From positions 11,279-75,278 of the forward strand of contig CAZFKP010000013.1 of NCBI GenBank assembly GCA_964518725.1: a DNA stretch of 64,000 nt. The letters are read 5' to 3'. How positions within the stretch are numbered: position 1 is the stretch's first letter; every line of letters begins with the position of its first letter. A program made the translations under genes and the position numbers. Positions 1 through 8,801 of the stretch are shown in pieces. The DNA comes from JANRKF01 sp964518725. Its GTDB lineage: Bacteria > Pseudomonadota > Alphaproteobacteria > Rickettsiales > SXRF01. Under the pieces are notes generated by a model that had not been told where the DNA came from, did not search any database, and saw only the letters and a program-made list of their open reading frames with translations.

Positions 1-1
1 A

Positions 2-364
2 AAACGTGAGCGCAAGAATATTTCGACCGGCATGGTGCATGTGAACGCCTCGTTCAACAACACCATTGTCACTATCACCGACATGCAGGGCAATACTGTG
101 TCCTGGTCGTCGGCTGGCCATCATGGCTTTAAAGGTTCGCGTAAGTCGACGCCGTATGCCGCGCAGGTGACTGCGGAAGATGCTGGCCGTAAGGCGATCG
201 ATCATGGCATGAAGACCGTGGCCGTGGAAGTCAAAGGCCCGGGTGCTGGCCGTGAGTCGGCGCTGCGTGCGTTGCAGGCGGTTGGTTTCGTGGTGACGTC
301 GATTAAAGATGTGACCCCGGTGCCGCACAATGGCTGCCGCCCGCCGAAACGCCGCCGGGTATAA
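2..364 (+). CDS. rpsK: 30S ribosomal protein S11 (5' end cut off by window edge)
   Basis: S11 is part of the 30S platform and contacts 16S rRNA near the E site. About 120 codons are present. The reading frame is open from base 2 (KRERKNISTG then VHVNASFNNT), so the internal ATG at 32 is not the start; the usual length is about 129 residues, so roughly 9-10 N-terminal residues lie outside the window. The C-terminus, with NGCRPPKRRRV, is a typical S11 end. It is followed by rpoA and rplQ, the usual end of the bacterial alpha operon. The 116 bases before rpoA hold a strong hairpin, described separately. Confidence 0.97.
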   Translation, partial: KRERKNISTGMVHVNASFNNTIVTITDMQGNTVSWSSAGHHGFKGSRKSTPYAAQVTAEDAGRKAIDHGMKTVAVEVKGPGAGRESALRALQAVGFVVTSIKDVTPVPHNGCRPPKRRRV

Positions 365-417
365 AATAATTGGCACTCACCTAGCGCCATTGAGGCGCGC
401 AGGCTGCGTGCCGCCAC

Positions 418-462
418 GAATAAAATAAAAACCGCGTTTTTTATTTTATTCTGAACGCAAAA
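418..462 (+). promoter_or_regulatory. Hairpin leader element before rpoA
   Basis: A perfect 14-bp inverted repeat (418-431 with 438-451) encloses the loop CCGCGT and is followed by TGAACGCAAAA, ending about 18 bases before the rpoA start. Bases 422-462 match 37 of 41 positions of an element on the minus strand before rplS (44557-44597). In both copies the hairpin and its single-stranded tail lie just upstream of a ribosome-binding site. The AU-rich stem could work as a regulatory leader, a processing site or a weak attenuator. The function is inferred; the duplication and pairing are seen directly. Confidence 0.7.
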
Positions 463-480
463 TTAAAAGGAGAGAACAAA

Positions 481-1494
481 ATGCTCGCTAAAAATTGGGA
501 TGCACTGATTAAACCAACGAAACTGAATGTTTCTGCGTCGAAAACCACGCCGAACCAAGCGACCATTACCGCTGAACCGCTGGAGCGTGGGTTTGCCCAT
601 ACGCTGGGCGTGGCACTGCGCCGCGTGCTTCTGTCGAGCCTGCAAGGGGCTGCGGTGACCGAAGTGAAAATCGACGGTGTGCTGCATGAGTTCTCATCGG
701 TTCCCGGTGTGCGTGAAGACGTGACCGACATCATCCTGAACATCAAAGAGCTGCGTATCAAGGCTGGTTCGGCTGAGAAAAAGCGCATGACGCTCTCTGC
801 AACTGGTCCTGGCGAAGTAAAGGCCAGCCAGATTGATTTGCCGGGCGACCTGGAAATCATCAACAAAGACCATGTGATCTGCACGCTCGATAAAGGCGCC
901 AAGCTGCACATGGAATTCACCGTTGAAACCGGCAAGGGCTATGTCCGTGCGGTGCGCTCTTCGGAAGCGCCGATTGGTGTCATTCCGGTGGATGCGCTGT
1001 TCTCGCCGGTGATGAAAGTGACCTATAAGGTGGACAACGCTCGTGTCGGCCAGATCACCGACTACGACAAGCTGCTGATGAACGTTGAAACCGATGGTAC
1101 GGTGGCTGCGGAAGATGCGGTTGCGTTCGCGGCGCGCATTCTACAAGACCAGCTCCAGCTCTTCATCAACTTTGAAGAATCTGCGGTGGTTAAAAAAGAA
1201 GAAAGCAAACCGGATCTGCCATTCTCGCCGTACCTGCTCAAAAAGGTCTACGACCTCGACGAACTCTCGGTGCGTGCTACGAATTGCCTCAAAAACGACA
1301 ACATCGTGTATGTCGGCGACCTGGTGCAGAAAACCGAAGGCGAAATGCTGAAAACCCCGAATTTTGGGCGCAAATCGCTGAACGAAATCAAAGAAAAACT
1401 GGCTAAAATTGGTCTGCGCTTCGGAATGGAAGTTGCCGGCTGGCCGCCAGAAAACATTGAGGAGCTCGCACGCAAGTACGAGGATCCATACTAA
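481..1494 (+). CDS. rpoA: DNA-directed RNA polymerase subunit alpha
   Basis: The alpha subunit scaffolds assembly of RNA polymerase and contacts UP elements and activators. At 337 residues it is full length. The N-terminal dimerisation domain (residues 1 to about 235) contains HTLGVALRRVLLSS. The C-terminal domain holds the helix-hairpin-helix segment with NFGRKSLNEIKEKL. The start is supported by AAAAGGAGAG about 6 bases upstream. It lies between rpsK and rplQ, as in most bacteria, and is probably co-transcribed with them. The hairpin at 418-451 could modulate its expression separately from rpsK. Confidence 0.98.
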   Translation: MLAKNWDALIKPTKLNVSASKTTPNQATITAEPLERGFAHTLGVALRRVLLSSLQGAAVTEVKIDGVLHEFSSVPGVREDVTDIILNIKELRIKAGSAEKKRMTLSATGPGEVKASQIDLPGDLEIINKDHVICTLDKGAKLHMEFTVETGKGYVRAVRSSEAPIGVIPVDALFSPVMKVTYKVDNARVGQITDYDKLLMNVETDGTVAAEDAVAFAARILQDQLQLFINFEESAVVKKEESKPDLPFSPYLLKKVYDLDELSVRATNCLKNDNIVYVGDLVQKTEGEMLKTPNFGRKSLNEIKEKLAKIGLRFGMEVAGWPPENIEELARKYEDPY

Positions 1495-1515
1495 GAATTT
1501 TGAAGGAGTATTGTT

Positions 1516-1935
1516 ATGCGTCACGGAATGTCTGGCCGCAAATTCAGCCGTAAATCAGCTCATCGCCTGTCGATGTTCATGAACCTCGCGCAAGCGCTGA
1601 TCAAGCACGAGCAAATCACTACGACCCTGCCGAAGGCGAAAGACCTCCGTCCGGTGGTGGAAAAACTCATCACGCTCGGTAAGCGCGGCGACCTGCATGC
1701 CCGCCGCCAGGCGATCAGCATCCTGAAAGATGAAACTACGGTGAGCAAGCTGTTCTCGGTGATTGCCGAGCGCTATAAAGCCCGCAGCGGCGGTTATACC
1801 CGCGTGCTGAAAGCCGGCTTCCGTTATGGTGATAACGCGCCGATGGCGATCATTGAGCTGGTTGATCGCGACGAATCTGCCAAAGGCCAGGATTCCGGCC
1901 CGGTGCAGGAAACCGAAGCAGCTGAAGCGGCTTAA
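1516..1935 (+). CDS. rplQ: 50S ribosomal protein L17
   Basis: L17 binds 23S rRNA near the peptide exit tunnel. The start MRHGMSGRKFSRKSAHR is the family signature, and TTLPKAKDLRPVVEKLITL follows. At 139 residues it is slightly long because of an acidic, Ala/Glu-rich tail (residues about 117-139), common in alphaproteobacterial L17. AAGGAG lies upstream of the ATG. It is the last gene of the ribosomal operon, and an intrinsic terminator follows 27 bases after the stop. Confidence 0.97.
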   Translation: MRHGMSGRKFSRKSAHRLSMFMNLAQALIKHEQITTTLPKAKDLRPVVEKLITLGKRGDLHARRQAISILKDETTVSKLFSVIAERYKARSGGYTRVLKAGFRYGDNAPMAIIELVDRDESAKGQDSGPVQETEAAEAA

Positions 1936-1962
1936 TATTTTACTTATCCATTTGGTTAGTGT

Positions 1963-1991
1963 AAAAGGGCGGTCGAAAGGCCGCCTTTTTT
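1963..1991 (+). terminator. Intrinsic terminator of the rpsK-rpoA-rplQ operon
   Basis: The sequence AAAAGGGCGG, loop TCGAAAGG, CCGCCTTTTTT forms a GC-rich stem with one G-T pair, ending in a run of six T. It sits between rplQ and crcB, where an operon end is expected. Confidence 0.85.
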
Positions 1992-2004
1992 ACGTTAGGG
2001 AACA

Positions 2005-2394
2005 ATGAACGCACTAGCACTTCTTTATGTCGGTTTTGGCGGCGCTTTCGGCGCGATGATGCGTTATACGCTGGTTGACCTGGTGGCGCGTTTTAATACG
2101 ACCGCGTTCCCGTTTGGCACAGTGGCGGTCAATGTCATTGGGTGTTTGCTGATGGGGATGTGGATTGCGTCCATGACAGTATTCCCGATTTCCAAAGCCA
2201 AGGACTTACACCTGCTGGTTGCGGTTGGTGCGCTTGGTGGTTTCACCACGTTTTCCGCCTTCTCACTGGATGTGTTTTTGCTGGGTGAGCGCGAACTATA
2301 CGCCCATATGGCGCTCTATATCGGCGCTTCGGTCATCTGCTCGCTGATGGGATTGTTGCTCGGTATGTGGCTGGTCAAGCTGGTGGCGGCCTAA
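2005..2394 (+). CDS. crcB: Fluoride exporter CrcB/Fluc
   Basis: CrcB (Fluc) proteins are small dual-topology membrane channels that let fluoride leave the cytoplasm. This 129-residue protein has four predicted membrane segments. It carries the family motifs GGAFGAMMRY near the start, NVIGCLLMG at about residue 35-43 and GGFTTFSAFSLD in the third segment, which includes the pore Phe and Ser/Thr residues. It follows the ribosomal-operon terminator, so it needs its own promoter; no fluoride riboswitch is visible upstream. Its last base is shared with the start of the next gene (TAATG), suggesting translational coupling to the pseudouridine synthase. Confidence 0.93.
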   Translation: MNALALLYVGFGGAFGAMMRYTLVDLVARFNTTAFPFGTVAVNVIGCLLMGMWIASMTVFPISKAKDLHLLVAVGALGGFTTFSAFSLDVFLLGERELYAHMALYIGASVICSLMGLLLGMWLVKLVAA

Positions 2395-3347
2395 TGCTTT
2401 CCCATACCATTTCCGAAGATGATCACGATGTGCGTCTTGACCGCTGGTTCAAGCGCCATTACCCAGCCTTATCGCATGGCATGCTGGAGAAGCACTTACG
2501 CAAGGGCGACGTGCGTGTTGGTGGCAAAAAAGCCAAATCGTCCGACCGGCTAGAGCAGGGGCAGGCGCTGGAAATCCGTTTCAAGGTTGAGGCGCTGCAG
2601 GCCGTCGAAAAGAAAAAGCCGGAAAAACGCCCGATGTCGCCGGACGATATACTGATGATGCAGAAGGCGGTGATCTATAAAGACGCCAACGTTATCATCC
2701 TGAACAAGCCGTTTGGCCTTGCGGTGCAGGGTGGCACGGGAATTTCTAAAAGTGTGGATGACCTGCTGGGCGCGCTGATGTTTGACGCCAAAGAACGCCC
2801 GAAACTGGTGCACCGGCTGGATAAAGATACGACCGGCGTGCTGGTGCTGGCGCGCCATGCCAAGGCCGCAAAGATCCTGATGCAGGGTTTTTCCGGCAAG
2901 GATATTGAAAAGACCTATGTTGCCTTAGTGCATCGTCAGCCTACGCCGCTTGCCGGCATGATCGACAAGCCGCTCGCCAAATGCGCGGTGGGTGAGGGCG
3001 GGTTCGAGCTGATGACAGTGGATGAGGCGGGAAAACGTGCCATCACGGAATATCAGGTGATCGAAATGCTTGCAGGGAAATTTTCGGTGATGCAGCTTTC
3101 GCCGCTTACTGGCCGCACGCACCAGCTGCGCGTCCACATGGCGGAGATTGGCTGCCCGATTGTCGGTGATGGAAAATACGGAGGCAGGTTGGAAGAAACG
3201 GCGATGGATGTGGAAAATAAATTGCACCTGCACGCCCAACGCATCCAGCTTCCGGCGATGCTTGGCGCAAAAAAGATTGACGTGACCGCACCGCTGCCAA
3301 AACATATGAAACGCAGTTTCGACTCACTGGGGATTTATGCCAGCTAA
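2394..3347 (+). CDS. Ribosomal large subunit pseudouridine synthase, RluC/RluD type
   Basis: It converts specific uridines of 23S rRNA to pseudouridine. An N-terminal S4 RNA-binding domain (RLDRWFKRHY to about residue 65) is followed by the catalytic domain with HRLDKDTTGVLVLAR, which contains the catalytic Asp. GRTHQLRVHMAEIGCPIVGD is the usual C-terminal motif. I chose the ATG at 2394, which overlaps the crcB stop by one base and gives 317 residues; an in-frame ATG at 2367 inside crcB is less likely. RluC is the likeliest subtype, given the linker and length, but RluD cannot be excluded. Confidence 0.9.
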   Translation: MLSHTISEDDHDVRLDRWFKRHYPALSHGMLEKHLRKGDVRVGGKKAKSSDRLEQGQALEIRFKVEALQAVEKKKPEKRPMSPDDILMMQKAVIYKDANVIILNKPFGLAVQGGTGISKSVDDLLGALMFDAKERPKLVHRLDKDTTGVLVLARHAKAAKILMQGFSGKDIEKTYVALVHRQPTPLAGMIDKPLAKCAVGEGGFELMTVDEAGKRAITEYQVIEMLAGKFSVMQLSPLTGRTHQLRVHMAEIGCPIVGDGKYGGRLEETAMDVENKLHLHAQRIQLPAMLGAKKIDVTAPLPKHMKRSFDSLGIYAS

Positions 3348-3969
3348 ACCCTCTCTCACACCCGCCAAGAAAGAATTTTTCTTGCCCACTGAGGTACTGG
3401 AATCAGCGATTGCTGGCGAATGGGCGGCGCATGAAAAGTTCTCGCCGTCAAACATGCCGCTCACTTCGCTTGCCTATACCGCGATCGATCGTATTGAACC
3501 TCAGAAAGACGCAATCATTGAGGCGCTGCTCGTCTATGCCGATACGGATACGCTCTGCTACCGCGCGCCGGAAGAAGAATTGAAGGCGCGCCAGAACGCC
3601 CAGTGGGATGTGGTGGTGGGGTGGTCGTCGCTGCTGCTCGGCGTAAAATGGCAGGTGGTCGAAGGCATCATGCCGCTGGACCAGCCAGCGAAACTCCATG
3701 AAGCACTTCGAACCTACCTCGCCAGGAAGAACGCATTTGAACTGGCGGCATTCAGCATATTGGCCGGCGGCTTTTCTTCCCTGATACTGGCGCAGGCGGT
3801 GGCGGAAAAACATCTTACCGCCGCGGAGGCATTTGCGCTTTCCCGGCTGGAAGAAGAATATAGCGCCGAGAAATGGGGCAGAGATGCTGAAGCAAGTAGC
3901 AGGGTGCATCGGTTAATGGCGGAAACACTGGCCGCCGGGCAGTTTTTAAAGCTGCTTGACGCCCGCTGA
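3337..3969 (+). CDS. ATP12-family F1-ATPase assembly chaperone
   Basis: ATP12 binds the free alpha subunit of F1-ATPase during assembly; the family occurs in mitochondria and alphaproteobacteria. The 210-residue protein carries the conserved core DTLCYRAPEEELKARQNAQWD, a run of acidic and aromatic residues typical of the family, and TSLAYTAIDRI upstream. It overlaps the end of the pseudouridine synthase gene by 11 bases, a common arrangement in this group. No signal peptide is seen, so it is cytoplasmic. Confidence 0.92.
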   Translation: MPAKPSLTPAKKEFFLPTEVLESAIAGEWAAHEKFSPSNMPLTSLAYTAIDRIEPQKDAIIEALLVYADTDTLCYRAPEEELKARQNAQWDVVVGWSSLLLGVKWQVVEGIMPLDQPAKLHEALRTYLARKNAFELAAFSILAGGFSSLILAQAVAEKHLTAAEAFALSRLEEEYSAEKWGRDAEASSRVHRLMAETLAAGQFLKLLDAR

Positions 3970-4011
3970 GGCAGGCTCTATTTCTGGATGGCAAACAACA
4001 GGGGAACCCTC

Positions 4012-5616
4012 ATGAATCTCGCTCGCAAATCCCGCATCAACCCGGATAAATTGCCGGACGACAAGCACAGCAAAAACGCCAAGAACAACTCGGTGATTGC
4101 CGAGCTGGAGCAGAAGCGTGAGCGTGCCAGACAAGGTGGCGGACAGGCGCGTGTTGACGCCCAGCACAGCAAAGGCAAGCTCACCGCCCGCGAGCGCATC
4201 GAGGTGCTGCTTGATCCGGATTCGTTCGAGGAATACGATATGTTTGTCGATCATCGCTGCACCAATTTCGGCATGGAAAAAAACCATGTCCCGGGTGATG
4301 GCTGTGTCACCGGCCACGGTACCATCAATGGCCGCCTGGTCTATTTATACAGCCAGGATTTCACAGTGATGGGCGGATCGCTTTCCGAAACCAACGCGCA
4401 GAAAATTTGCAAGATACTCGACATGGCGATGAAGGTCGGCGCGCCGGTGATCGGCCTGCTCGATTCCGGCGGTGCCCGCATTCAGGAAGGTGTGGATTCG
4501 CTCGCCGGATTCGCTGAAATTTTCCAGCGGAACGTTTTGGCAAGCGGTGTTATTCCTCAGATTTCCGTGATTATGGGACCCTGCGCGGGTGGGGCGGTGT
4601 ATTCCCCGGCGCTGACCGATTTCATCGTCATGGTGCGTGGTTCATCCTATATGTTCGTGACTGGGCCGGAAGTGGTAAAAACCGTGACCCATGAGATCGT
4701 AACGCAAGAAGATCTGGGTGGTGCCGATACCCATACCCATAAAACCGGGGTTGCCGATCTCGCCTATGACAACGATATCGAGACCCTGCTGCAAATTCGC
4801 CGCATGTTCAATTTCCTGCCGCTCAACAACCGTTCCGGCGTTCCGGTGCGCCCGACCTCGGATCCGGCGGATCGCGTGGAAATGTCGCTCAATACCCTTG
4901 TGCCGGAAAATCCGAACAAGCCGTATAACATGAAGGAGCTGCTGGAGCGCGTGGTAGATGAAGGTGATTTCTTCGAACTGCAACCGGATTATGCAAAAAA
5001 TATCATCATCGGTTTTGGCCGCATGGAGGGCCACACGGTCGGTTTTGTCGCCAACCAGCCGACGCATATGGCCGGCTGCCTGGATATTGATGCCAGCCGT
5101 AAGGCGGCGCGTTTCATCCGTTTCTGCGATGCGTTCTCCATTCCGCTGGTGACGTTTGTGGACGTGCCGGGCTTTCTGCCGGGCACGCACCAGGAGCATA
5201 ATGGTGTCATCAAGCACGGTGCAAAGCTGCTCTATGCTTACGCTGAAGCCACGGTGCCGAAAGTGACTTTTATCACCCGTAAAGCTTACGGCGGCGCGTA
5301 CGATGTGATGTCGTCCAAGCATTTACGCGGCGATGTGAACTATGCATGGCCATCGGCAGAAATCGCGGTGATGGGGCCAAAGGGCGCGGTGGAAATCGTC
5401 TTCCGCGGTAAATATACCAACGCTGAGGAAGAACAAAAACTCATCGACGATTACCGCGCTAAGTTCGCGTCACCATTCGTGGCGGCGTCACGCGGGTTCA
5501 TCGACGATATCGTCCGTCCGCAGAACACGCGCTGGCGTATCTGCCGTTCGCTGTCCATCCTGCGGACGAAAAACATCCAGAATCCGTGGAAGAAGCACGA
5601 TAACCTGCCGCTCTAA
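4012..5616 (+). CDS. pccB: Propionyl-CoA carboxylase beta subunit (carboxyltransferase)
   Basis: The beta subunit moves the carboxyl group from biotin to propionyl-CoA, giving methylmalonyl-CoA. It has the two crotonase-like carboxyltransferase halves: GLLDSGGARIQEGVDSLAGF in the N half and VDVPGFLPGTHQEHNG in the C half. The C-terminus (NPWKKHDNLPL) is the typical PccB ending. I prefer the ATG at 4012 (534 residues), which has AGGGGA 6 bases upstream, over the in-frame ATG at 3988. pccA follows after a short membrane-protein gene, so the holoenzyme subunits are probably co-expressed. Substrate preference for propionyl-CoA is inferred from family similarity. Confidence 0.95.
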   Translation: MNLARKSRINPDKLPDDKHSKNAKNNSVIAELEQKRERARQGGGQARVDAQHSKGKLTARERIEVLLDPDSFEEYDMFVDHRCTNFGMEKNHVPGDGCVTGHGTINGRLVYLYSQDFTVMGGSLSETNAQKICKILDMAMKVGAPVIGLLDSGGARIQEGVDSLAGFAEIFQRNVLASGVIPQISVIMGPCAGGAVYSPALTDFIVMVRGSSYMFVTGPEVVKTVTHEIVTQEDLGGADTHTHKTGVADLAYDNDIETLLQIRRMFNFLPLNNRSGVPVRPTSDPADRVEMSLNTLVPENPNKPYNMKELLERVVDEGDFFELQPDYAKNIIIGFGRMEGHTVGFVANQPTHMAGCLDIDASRKAARFIRFCDAFSIPLVTFVDVPGFLPGTHQEHNGVIKHGAKLLYAYAEATVPKVTFITRKAYGGAYDVMSSKHLRGDVNYAWPSAEIAVMGPKGAVEIVFRGKYTNAEEEQKLIDDYRAKFASPFVAASRGFIDDIVRPQNTRWRICRSLSILRTKNIQNPWKKHDNLPL

Positions 5617-5657
5617 ACGCGCTGGCTGTCTTTCCAGTCACCTCATTGGGGAGTCCT

Positions 5658-6020
5658 ATGATTCGTCTTGTGCTTATATTGGCAATCGTTGTTGCGGTGG
5701 TGCTGATTGTCATCTGCCTGCAGGGCGATGCCTATAAGCGTTTCATGGCCGGGGCAGGGGAGGTGATGGGGCGCATCGAAAAAAAAGAAACGCGGATCGA
5801 GACGCCGAATAAGCAGACGTCTGAAAATATCCTGATTTATAGCTACACCGTGGGTGGGCAGGCCTATCGCGGTGAGGAGCGGGTGGAATACGATGATCTG
5901 TGGTTGGATGCACGGGAAGGAATGGAGTTGCGTGTGTATTATTCCAAGGCCAATCCGGCAAAGAGCTATCCGGCGGTGCTCATCGACCGGAGGTTGAAGA
6001 TTGAGGCGAGAGTACGATAA
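5658..6020 (+). CDS. Small membrane-anchored protein, DUF3592-like
   Basis: The 120-residue product starts with one hydrophobic segment (residues 2-23, IRLVLILAIVVAVVLIVICL). A soluble part follows, with the pattern YSYTVGGQAYRGEERV and VYYSKANPAKSYPAVL, which resembles DUF3592-type beta domains. The start at 5658 has GGGGAG five bases upstream. It lies between pccB and pccA on the same strand. No catalytic motif is visible and the function is unknown; a link to the carboxylase would be inference from position only. Confidence 0.75.
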   Translation: MIRLVLILAIVVAVVLIVICLQGDAYKRFMAGAGEVMGRIEKKETRIETPNKQTSENILIYSYTVGGQAYRGEERVEYDDLWLDAREGMELRVYYSKANPAKSYPAVLIDRRLKIEARVR

Positions 6021-6080
6021 AATTCTGCTTTGTTCTGTTCGCCAAAACTGCTATCCATGCTGTTCACAACAAACAACTGG

Positions 6081-6103
6081 ATTCCCGCCTGCGCGGGGAT
6101 GAC
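6081..6103. repeat. Short palindromic repeat (single-arm copy)
   Basis: ATTCCCGC-CTGC-GCGGGGAT forms an 8-bp stem with one G-T pair and ends in GAC. The same arm type occurs twice in the double-hairpin repeat at 29441-29515. It lies in the gap before pccA, ending 12 bases before the ATG and just ahead of its ribosome-binding site. Confidence 0.6.
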
Positions 6104-6115
6104 ACGGGAGACACC

Positions 6116-8107
6116 ATGTTTAAGAAAATCCTCATTGCCAACCGTGGCGAGATTGCTGTGCGTATCATGCGTACCGCCAAGCAAATGGGCATCAAGACGG
6201 TCGCTATTTATTCCGAGGCCGATACCAATTCGCTGCATGTGAAAGAGGCGGATGAGGCGGTGTATATCGGTGCCAGCCCGTCGGTGAAAAGCTACCTCAA
6301 TATCGATAACATCCTCGCTGCCGTGGCTTCTACCGGTGCAGAAGCGGTGCATCCCGGCTATGGGTTCCTTTCGGAAAACGCGGAATTTGCCCGTCGCCTG
6401 AAGGAAGCTGGCGTGGTGCTCATCGGCCCAAGCACGGAAGCGGTCAAGAAAATGGGCGACAAGATCGAATCCAAAAAAATTGCGATTAAGGCTGGCGTTA
6501 CCACCGTACCTGGCATGCTGGACGTTATCACGTCGGATGCCGATGCCAAGCGCGTGGCCAAGGAAGTCGGCTTCCCGGTGATGATTAAAGCGGCCGCAGG
6601 CGGCGGCGGCAAGGGGATGCGGATTGCCCATAATGAAAAAGAATTGTTGGATGGTGTGAAATACGCTTCCAGCGAAGCAGCGTCGAGCTTTAAGGATAGC
6701 CGTGTGTTTATCGAGCGTTTTATCGAGAACCCGCGCCATATCGAAATCCAACTGTTGGCCGACCAGCATGACAATTATGTCTGGCTAGGCGAACGTGAGT
6801 GTTCGATCCAGCGCCGTCATCAGAAAGTGATTGAGGAAGCGCCGAGCGTATTCCTTGATGAAAAGACCCGCAAGAAAATGGGCGAGCAGGCGGTCGCGCT
6901 GGCCAAAGAAGTTGGCTATTATTCCGCCGGTACGGTCGAATTCATCATGGATCAGGGAAAGAATTTTTATTTTCTTGAAATGAATACGCGGTTGCAAGTG
7001 GAGCACCGCGTCACGGAGCTGATTACCGGCATTGACCTTGTTGAGCAGATGATCCGTGTTGCGTATGGTGAAAAACTTGAATTTACGCAGGATGATGTGA
7101 AATTCGAGGGCTGGGCGATGGAAGCACGGCTCTACGCTGAAGACCCAAAGCGTGGTTTCCTGCCATCGACCGGACGGATTACCCGCTACGAAGAACCACC
7201 CAATACCGATAACGTGCTCATCGACACCGGTATTTACGAAGGCGGTGAAGTCAGCATGTTCTATGATCCGATGGTGGCCAAGGTTTGCTCCTATGGGGAT
7301 ACACGCGAACAGGCGACGGCGACGCTCAAAACTGCGCTGTCATCCTTCATCATCGAAGGTATTTCGCACAATGCCAGTTTCTTGGAGGCCATCCTTGGCC
7401 ATGCGCGCTTTGAAAGCGGCGATATCTCGACCAATTTCATTGAGCAGGAATATCCCGGCGGGTTCATCGGCGCTGAACTGACCAGCGAGATCACCAAGGT
7501 TTTCCTTGGCGTTGCAACGACTATCTTTCTGCGCGATGCCGAGCGCGCTTCCAAGGTTTCTGGCCAGACACCAGGGCGTGAGCGTGCAATCGGTGCACGC
7601 TGGGTGGTCAATGTCGATGGGGTGGATTACCCAGTCTATGCCCGTCCAGATCAGGATCTCGGCTATTTCATTACCCAAAACCGCAAGCTGATTGCGGTGC
7701 GAACGGGCTGGCGACTTGGCAACCGCCTGTTCCAGGGTACTATCAACAACCAGCCGGTCAGTGTTCAGCTGCGCCATCTGCAGGAAGGCTACATGCTTTC
7801 TTATAGCGGCGCCGATGTGGTGGTGCGTGTCCGCACACCGCGTGTGGCGGAGCTCGCGCAATTTATGCCGCCACCGCGTGACAGAAACCGTAAGGATCAG
7901 TTGAAAGCGCCGATTGCCGGGCTGGTGATCGGGATGCGTGTAAAAGAAGGCCAGACGGTGAAGCCTGGGCAGGAGTTGGTCGTGATCGAAGCGATGAAAA
8001 TGGAAAACGTCATCTACGCCGACCACGAAACTACCATCAAGAAAGTGAACGTTGCAGAAAAAGAATCCGTGCAGGTTGACCAGGTGCTGATCGAATTCGC
8101 AGCTTAG
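6116..8107 (+). CDS. pccA: Propionyl-CoA carboxylase alpha subunit (biotin carboxylase + biotin carrier)
   Basis: This subunit carboxylates its own biotin using ATP and bicarbonate, then hands the carboxyl to PccB. The 663 residues comprise an N-terminal biotin carboxylase domain (KILIANRGEIAVRIMRTAK; ATP-grasp loop KAAAGGGGKGMR at about 159-170; EMNTRLQVEH at about 289-298), a linking BT region and a C-terminal biotinyl domain with the target lysine in EAMKMEN (about 628-634). GGGAG lies upstream of the ATG. The gene is convergent with lipB; their stop codons overlap within TTAG. Confidence 0.96.
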   Translation: MFKKILIANRGEIAVRIMRTAKQMGIKTVAIYSEADTNSLHVKEADEAVYIGASPSVKSYLNIDNILAAVASTGAEAVHPGYGFLSENAEFARRLKEAGVVLIGPSTEAVKKMGDKIESKKIAIKAGVTTVPGMLDVITSDADAKRVAKEVGFPVMIKAAAGGGGKGMRIAHNEKELLDGVKYASSEAASSFKDSRVFIERFIENPRHIEIQLLADQHDNYVWLGERECSIQRRHQKVIEEAPSVFLDEKTRKKMGEQAVALAKEVGYYSAGTVEFIMDQGKNFYFLEMNTRLQVEHRVTELITGIDLVEQMIRVAYGEKLEFTQDDVKFEGWAMEARLYAEDPKRGFLPSTGRITRYEEPPNTDNVLIDTGIYEGGEVSMFYDPMVAKVCSYGDTREQATATLKTALSSFIIEGISHNASFLEAILGHARFESGDISTNFIEQEYPGGFIGAELTSEITKVFLGVATTIFLRDAERASKVSGQTPGRERAIGARWVVNVDGVDYPVYARPDQDLGYFITQNRKLIAVRTGWRLGNRLFQGTINNQPVSVQLRHLQEGYMLSYSGADVVVRVRTPRVAELAQFMPPPRDRNRKDQLKAPIAGLVIGMRVKEGQTVKPGQELVVIEAMKMENVIYADHETTIKKVNVAEKESVQVDQVLIEFAA

Positions 8108-8727
8108 AAATACTTGCTGAACGTCGATTGCAGGGTGGCCTGAACCTCGTTTACGCCAACGTTTACGCCAAGCGCGTGCAGAGAGGTAACGCCATGCTCC
8201 TTGATACCGCAGGGGATGATGCCGGTGTAGTGTGACAGGTCGGGATTCACGTTGATGCTGATGCCGTGAAACGTCACCCATTTGCGGATGCGGATGCCGA
8301 GCGCTGCGATTTTCGATTCCCGGCCATTTTTCTCGACTACCCACACGCCGACCCGGCCTTCCCGCAATTCACCCGCAATGTTGAATTCCGCGAGTGTTGA
8401 GATGATCCATTGCTCAAGCGATTGCACATATGCCCGTACATCCATTGCCCCACGTTTTTTGAGATCCAGCATCACATAGGCGATTTGCTGACCGGGGCCG
8501 TGGTAGGTATACTGGCCACCGCGCCCGGCCTCGTAAACCGGGAACCCCTGCGGCGAGAGTAAATCCGAGGTTCTGGCGCTCGTCCCCGAGGTATAAAGCG
8601 GGGGGTGCTCCAGCATCCATACCCGCTCTGGGGCTCTTCCAGCAACCATTTCCGCCACATGCGCCTCCATGGCGGCAAGCGCTTCGGGGTAGGGCACCAG
8701 ACCCTTGCTAATTTTCCATTCTAACAC
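8104..8727 (-). CDS. lipB: Octanoyltransferase LipB
   Basis: LipB moves the octanoyl group from acyl carrier protein to the lipoyl domains of 2-oxoacid dehydrogenases and GcvH, the first step of lipoate synthesis. The 207-residue length is normal. It has the signature GGQYTYHGPGQQ, the catalytic lysine in KIAALGIRIRKWVTFHG and the catalytic cysteine in IIPCGIKEHGVTSL. It is divergent from the tRNA-Leu gene and convergent with pccA. Lipoate synthase is not in this window. Confidence 0.96.
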   Translation of the reverse strand: MLEWKISKGLVPYPEALAAMEAHVAEMVAGRAPERVWMLEHPPLYTSGTSARTSDLLSPQGFPVYEAGRGGQYTYHGPGQQIAYVMLDLKKRGAMDVRAYVQSLEQWIISTLAEFNIAGELREGRVGVWVVEKNGRESKIAALGIRIRKWVTFHGISINVNPDLSHYTGIIPCGIKEHGVTSLHALGVNVGVNEVQATLQSTFSKYF

Positions 8728-8801
8728 TTGCCATGGACTCCCGAGTTTGCTATCAACGCACCCTTACCAAAAACTGGGCGATTTACCAGTGTTTTACGTG
8801 T

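Noticed and set aside
1936..2004. Possible fluoride riboswitch before crcB
   Set aside because: The 69 bases are taken up by the terminator of the ribosomal operon and show none of the conserved crcB-motif sequence.
5966..6769. A 267-codon minus-strand frame over pccA
   Set aside because: It is a shadow of the conserved pccA frame; its translation lacks any family feature.
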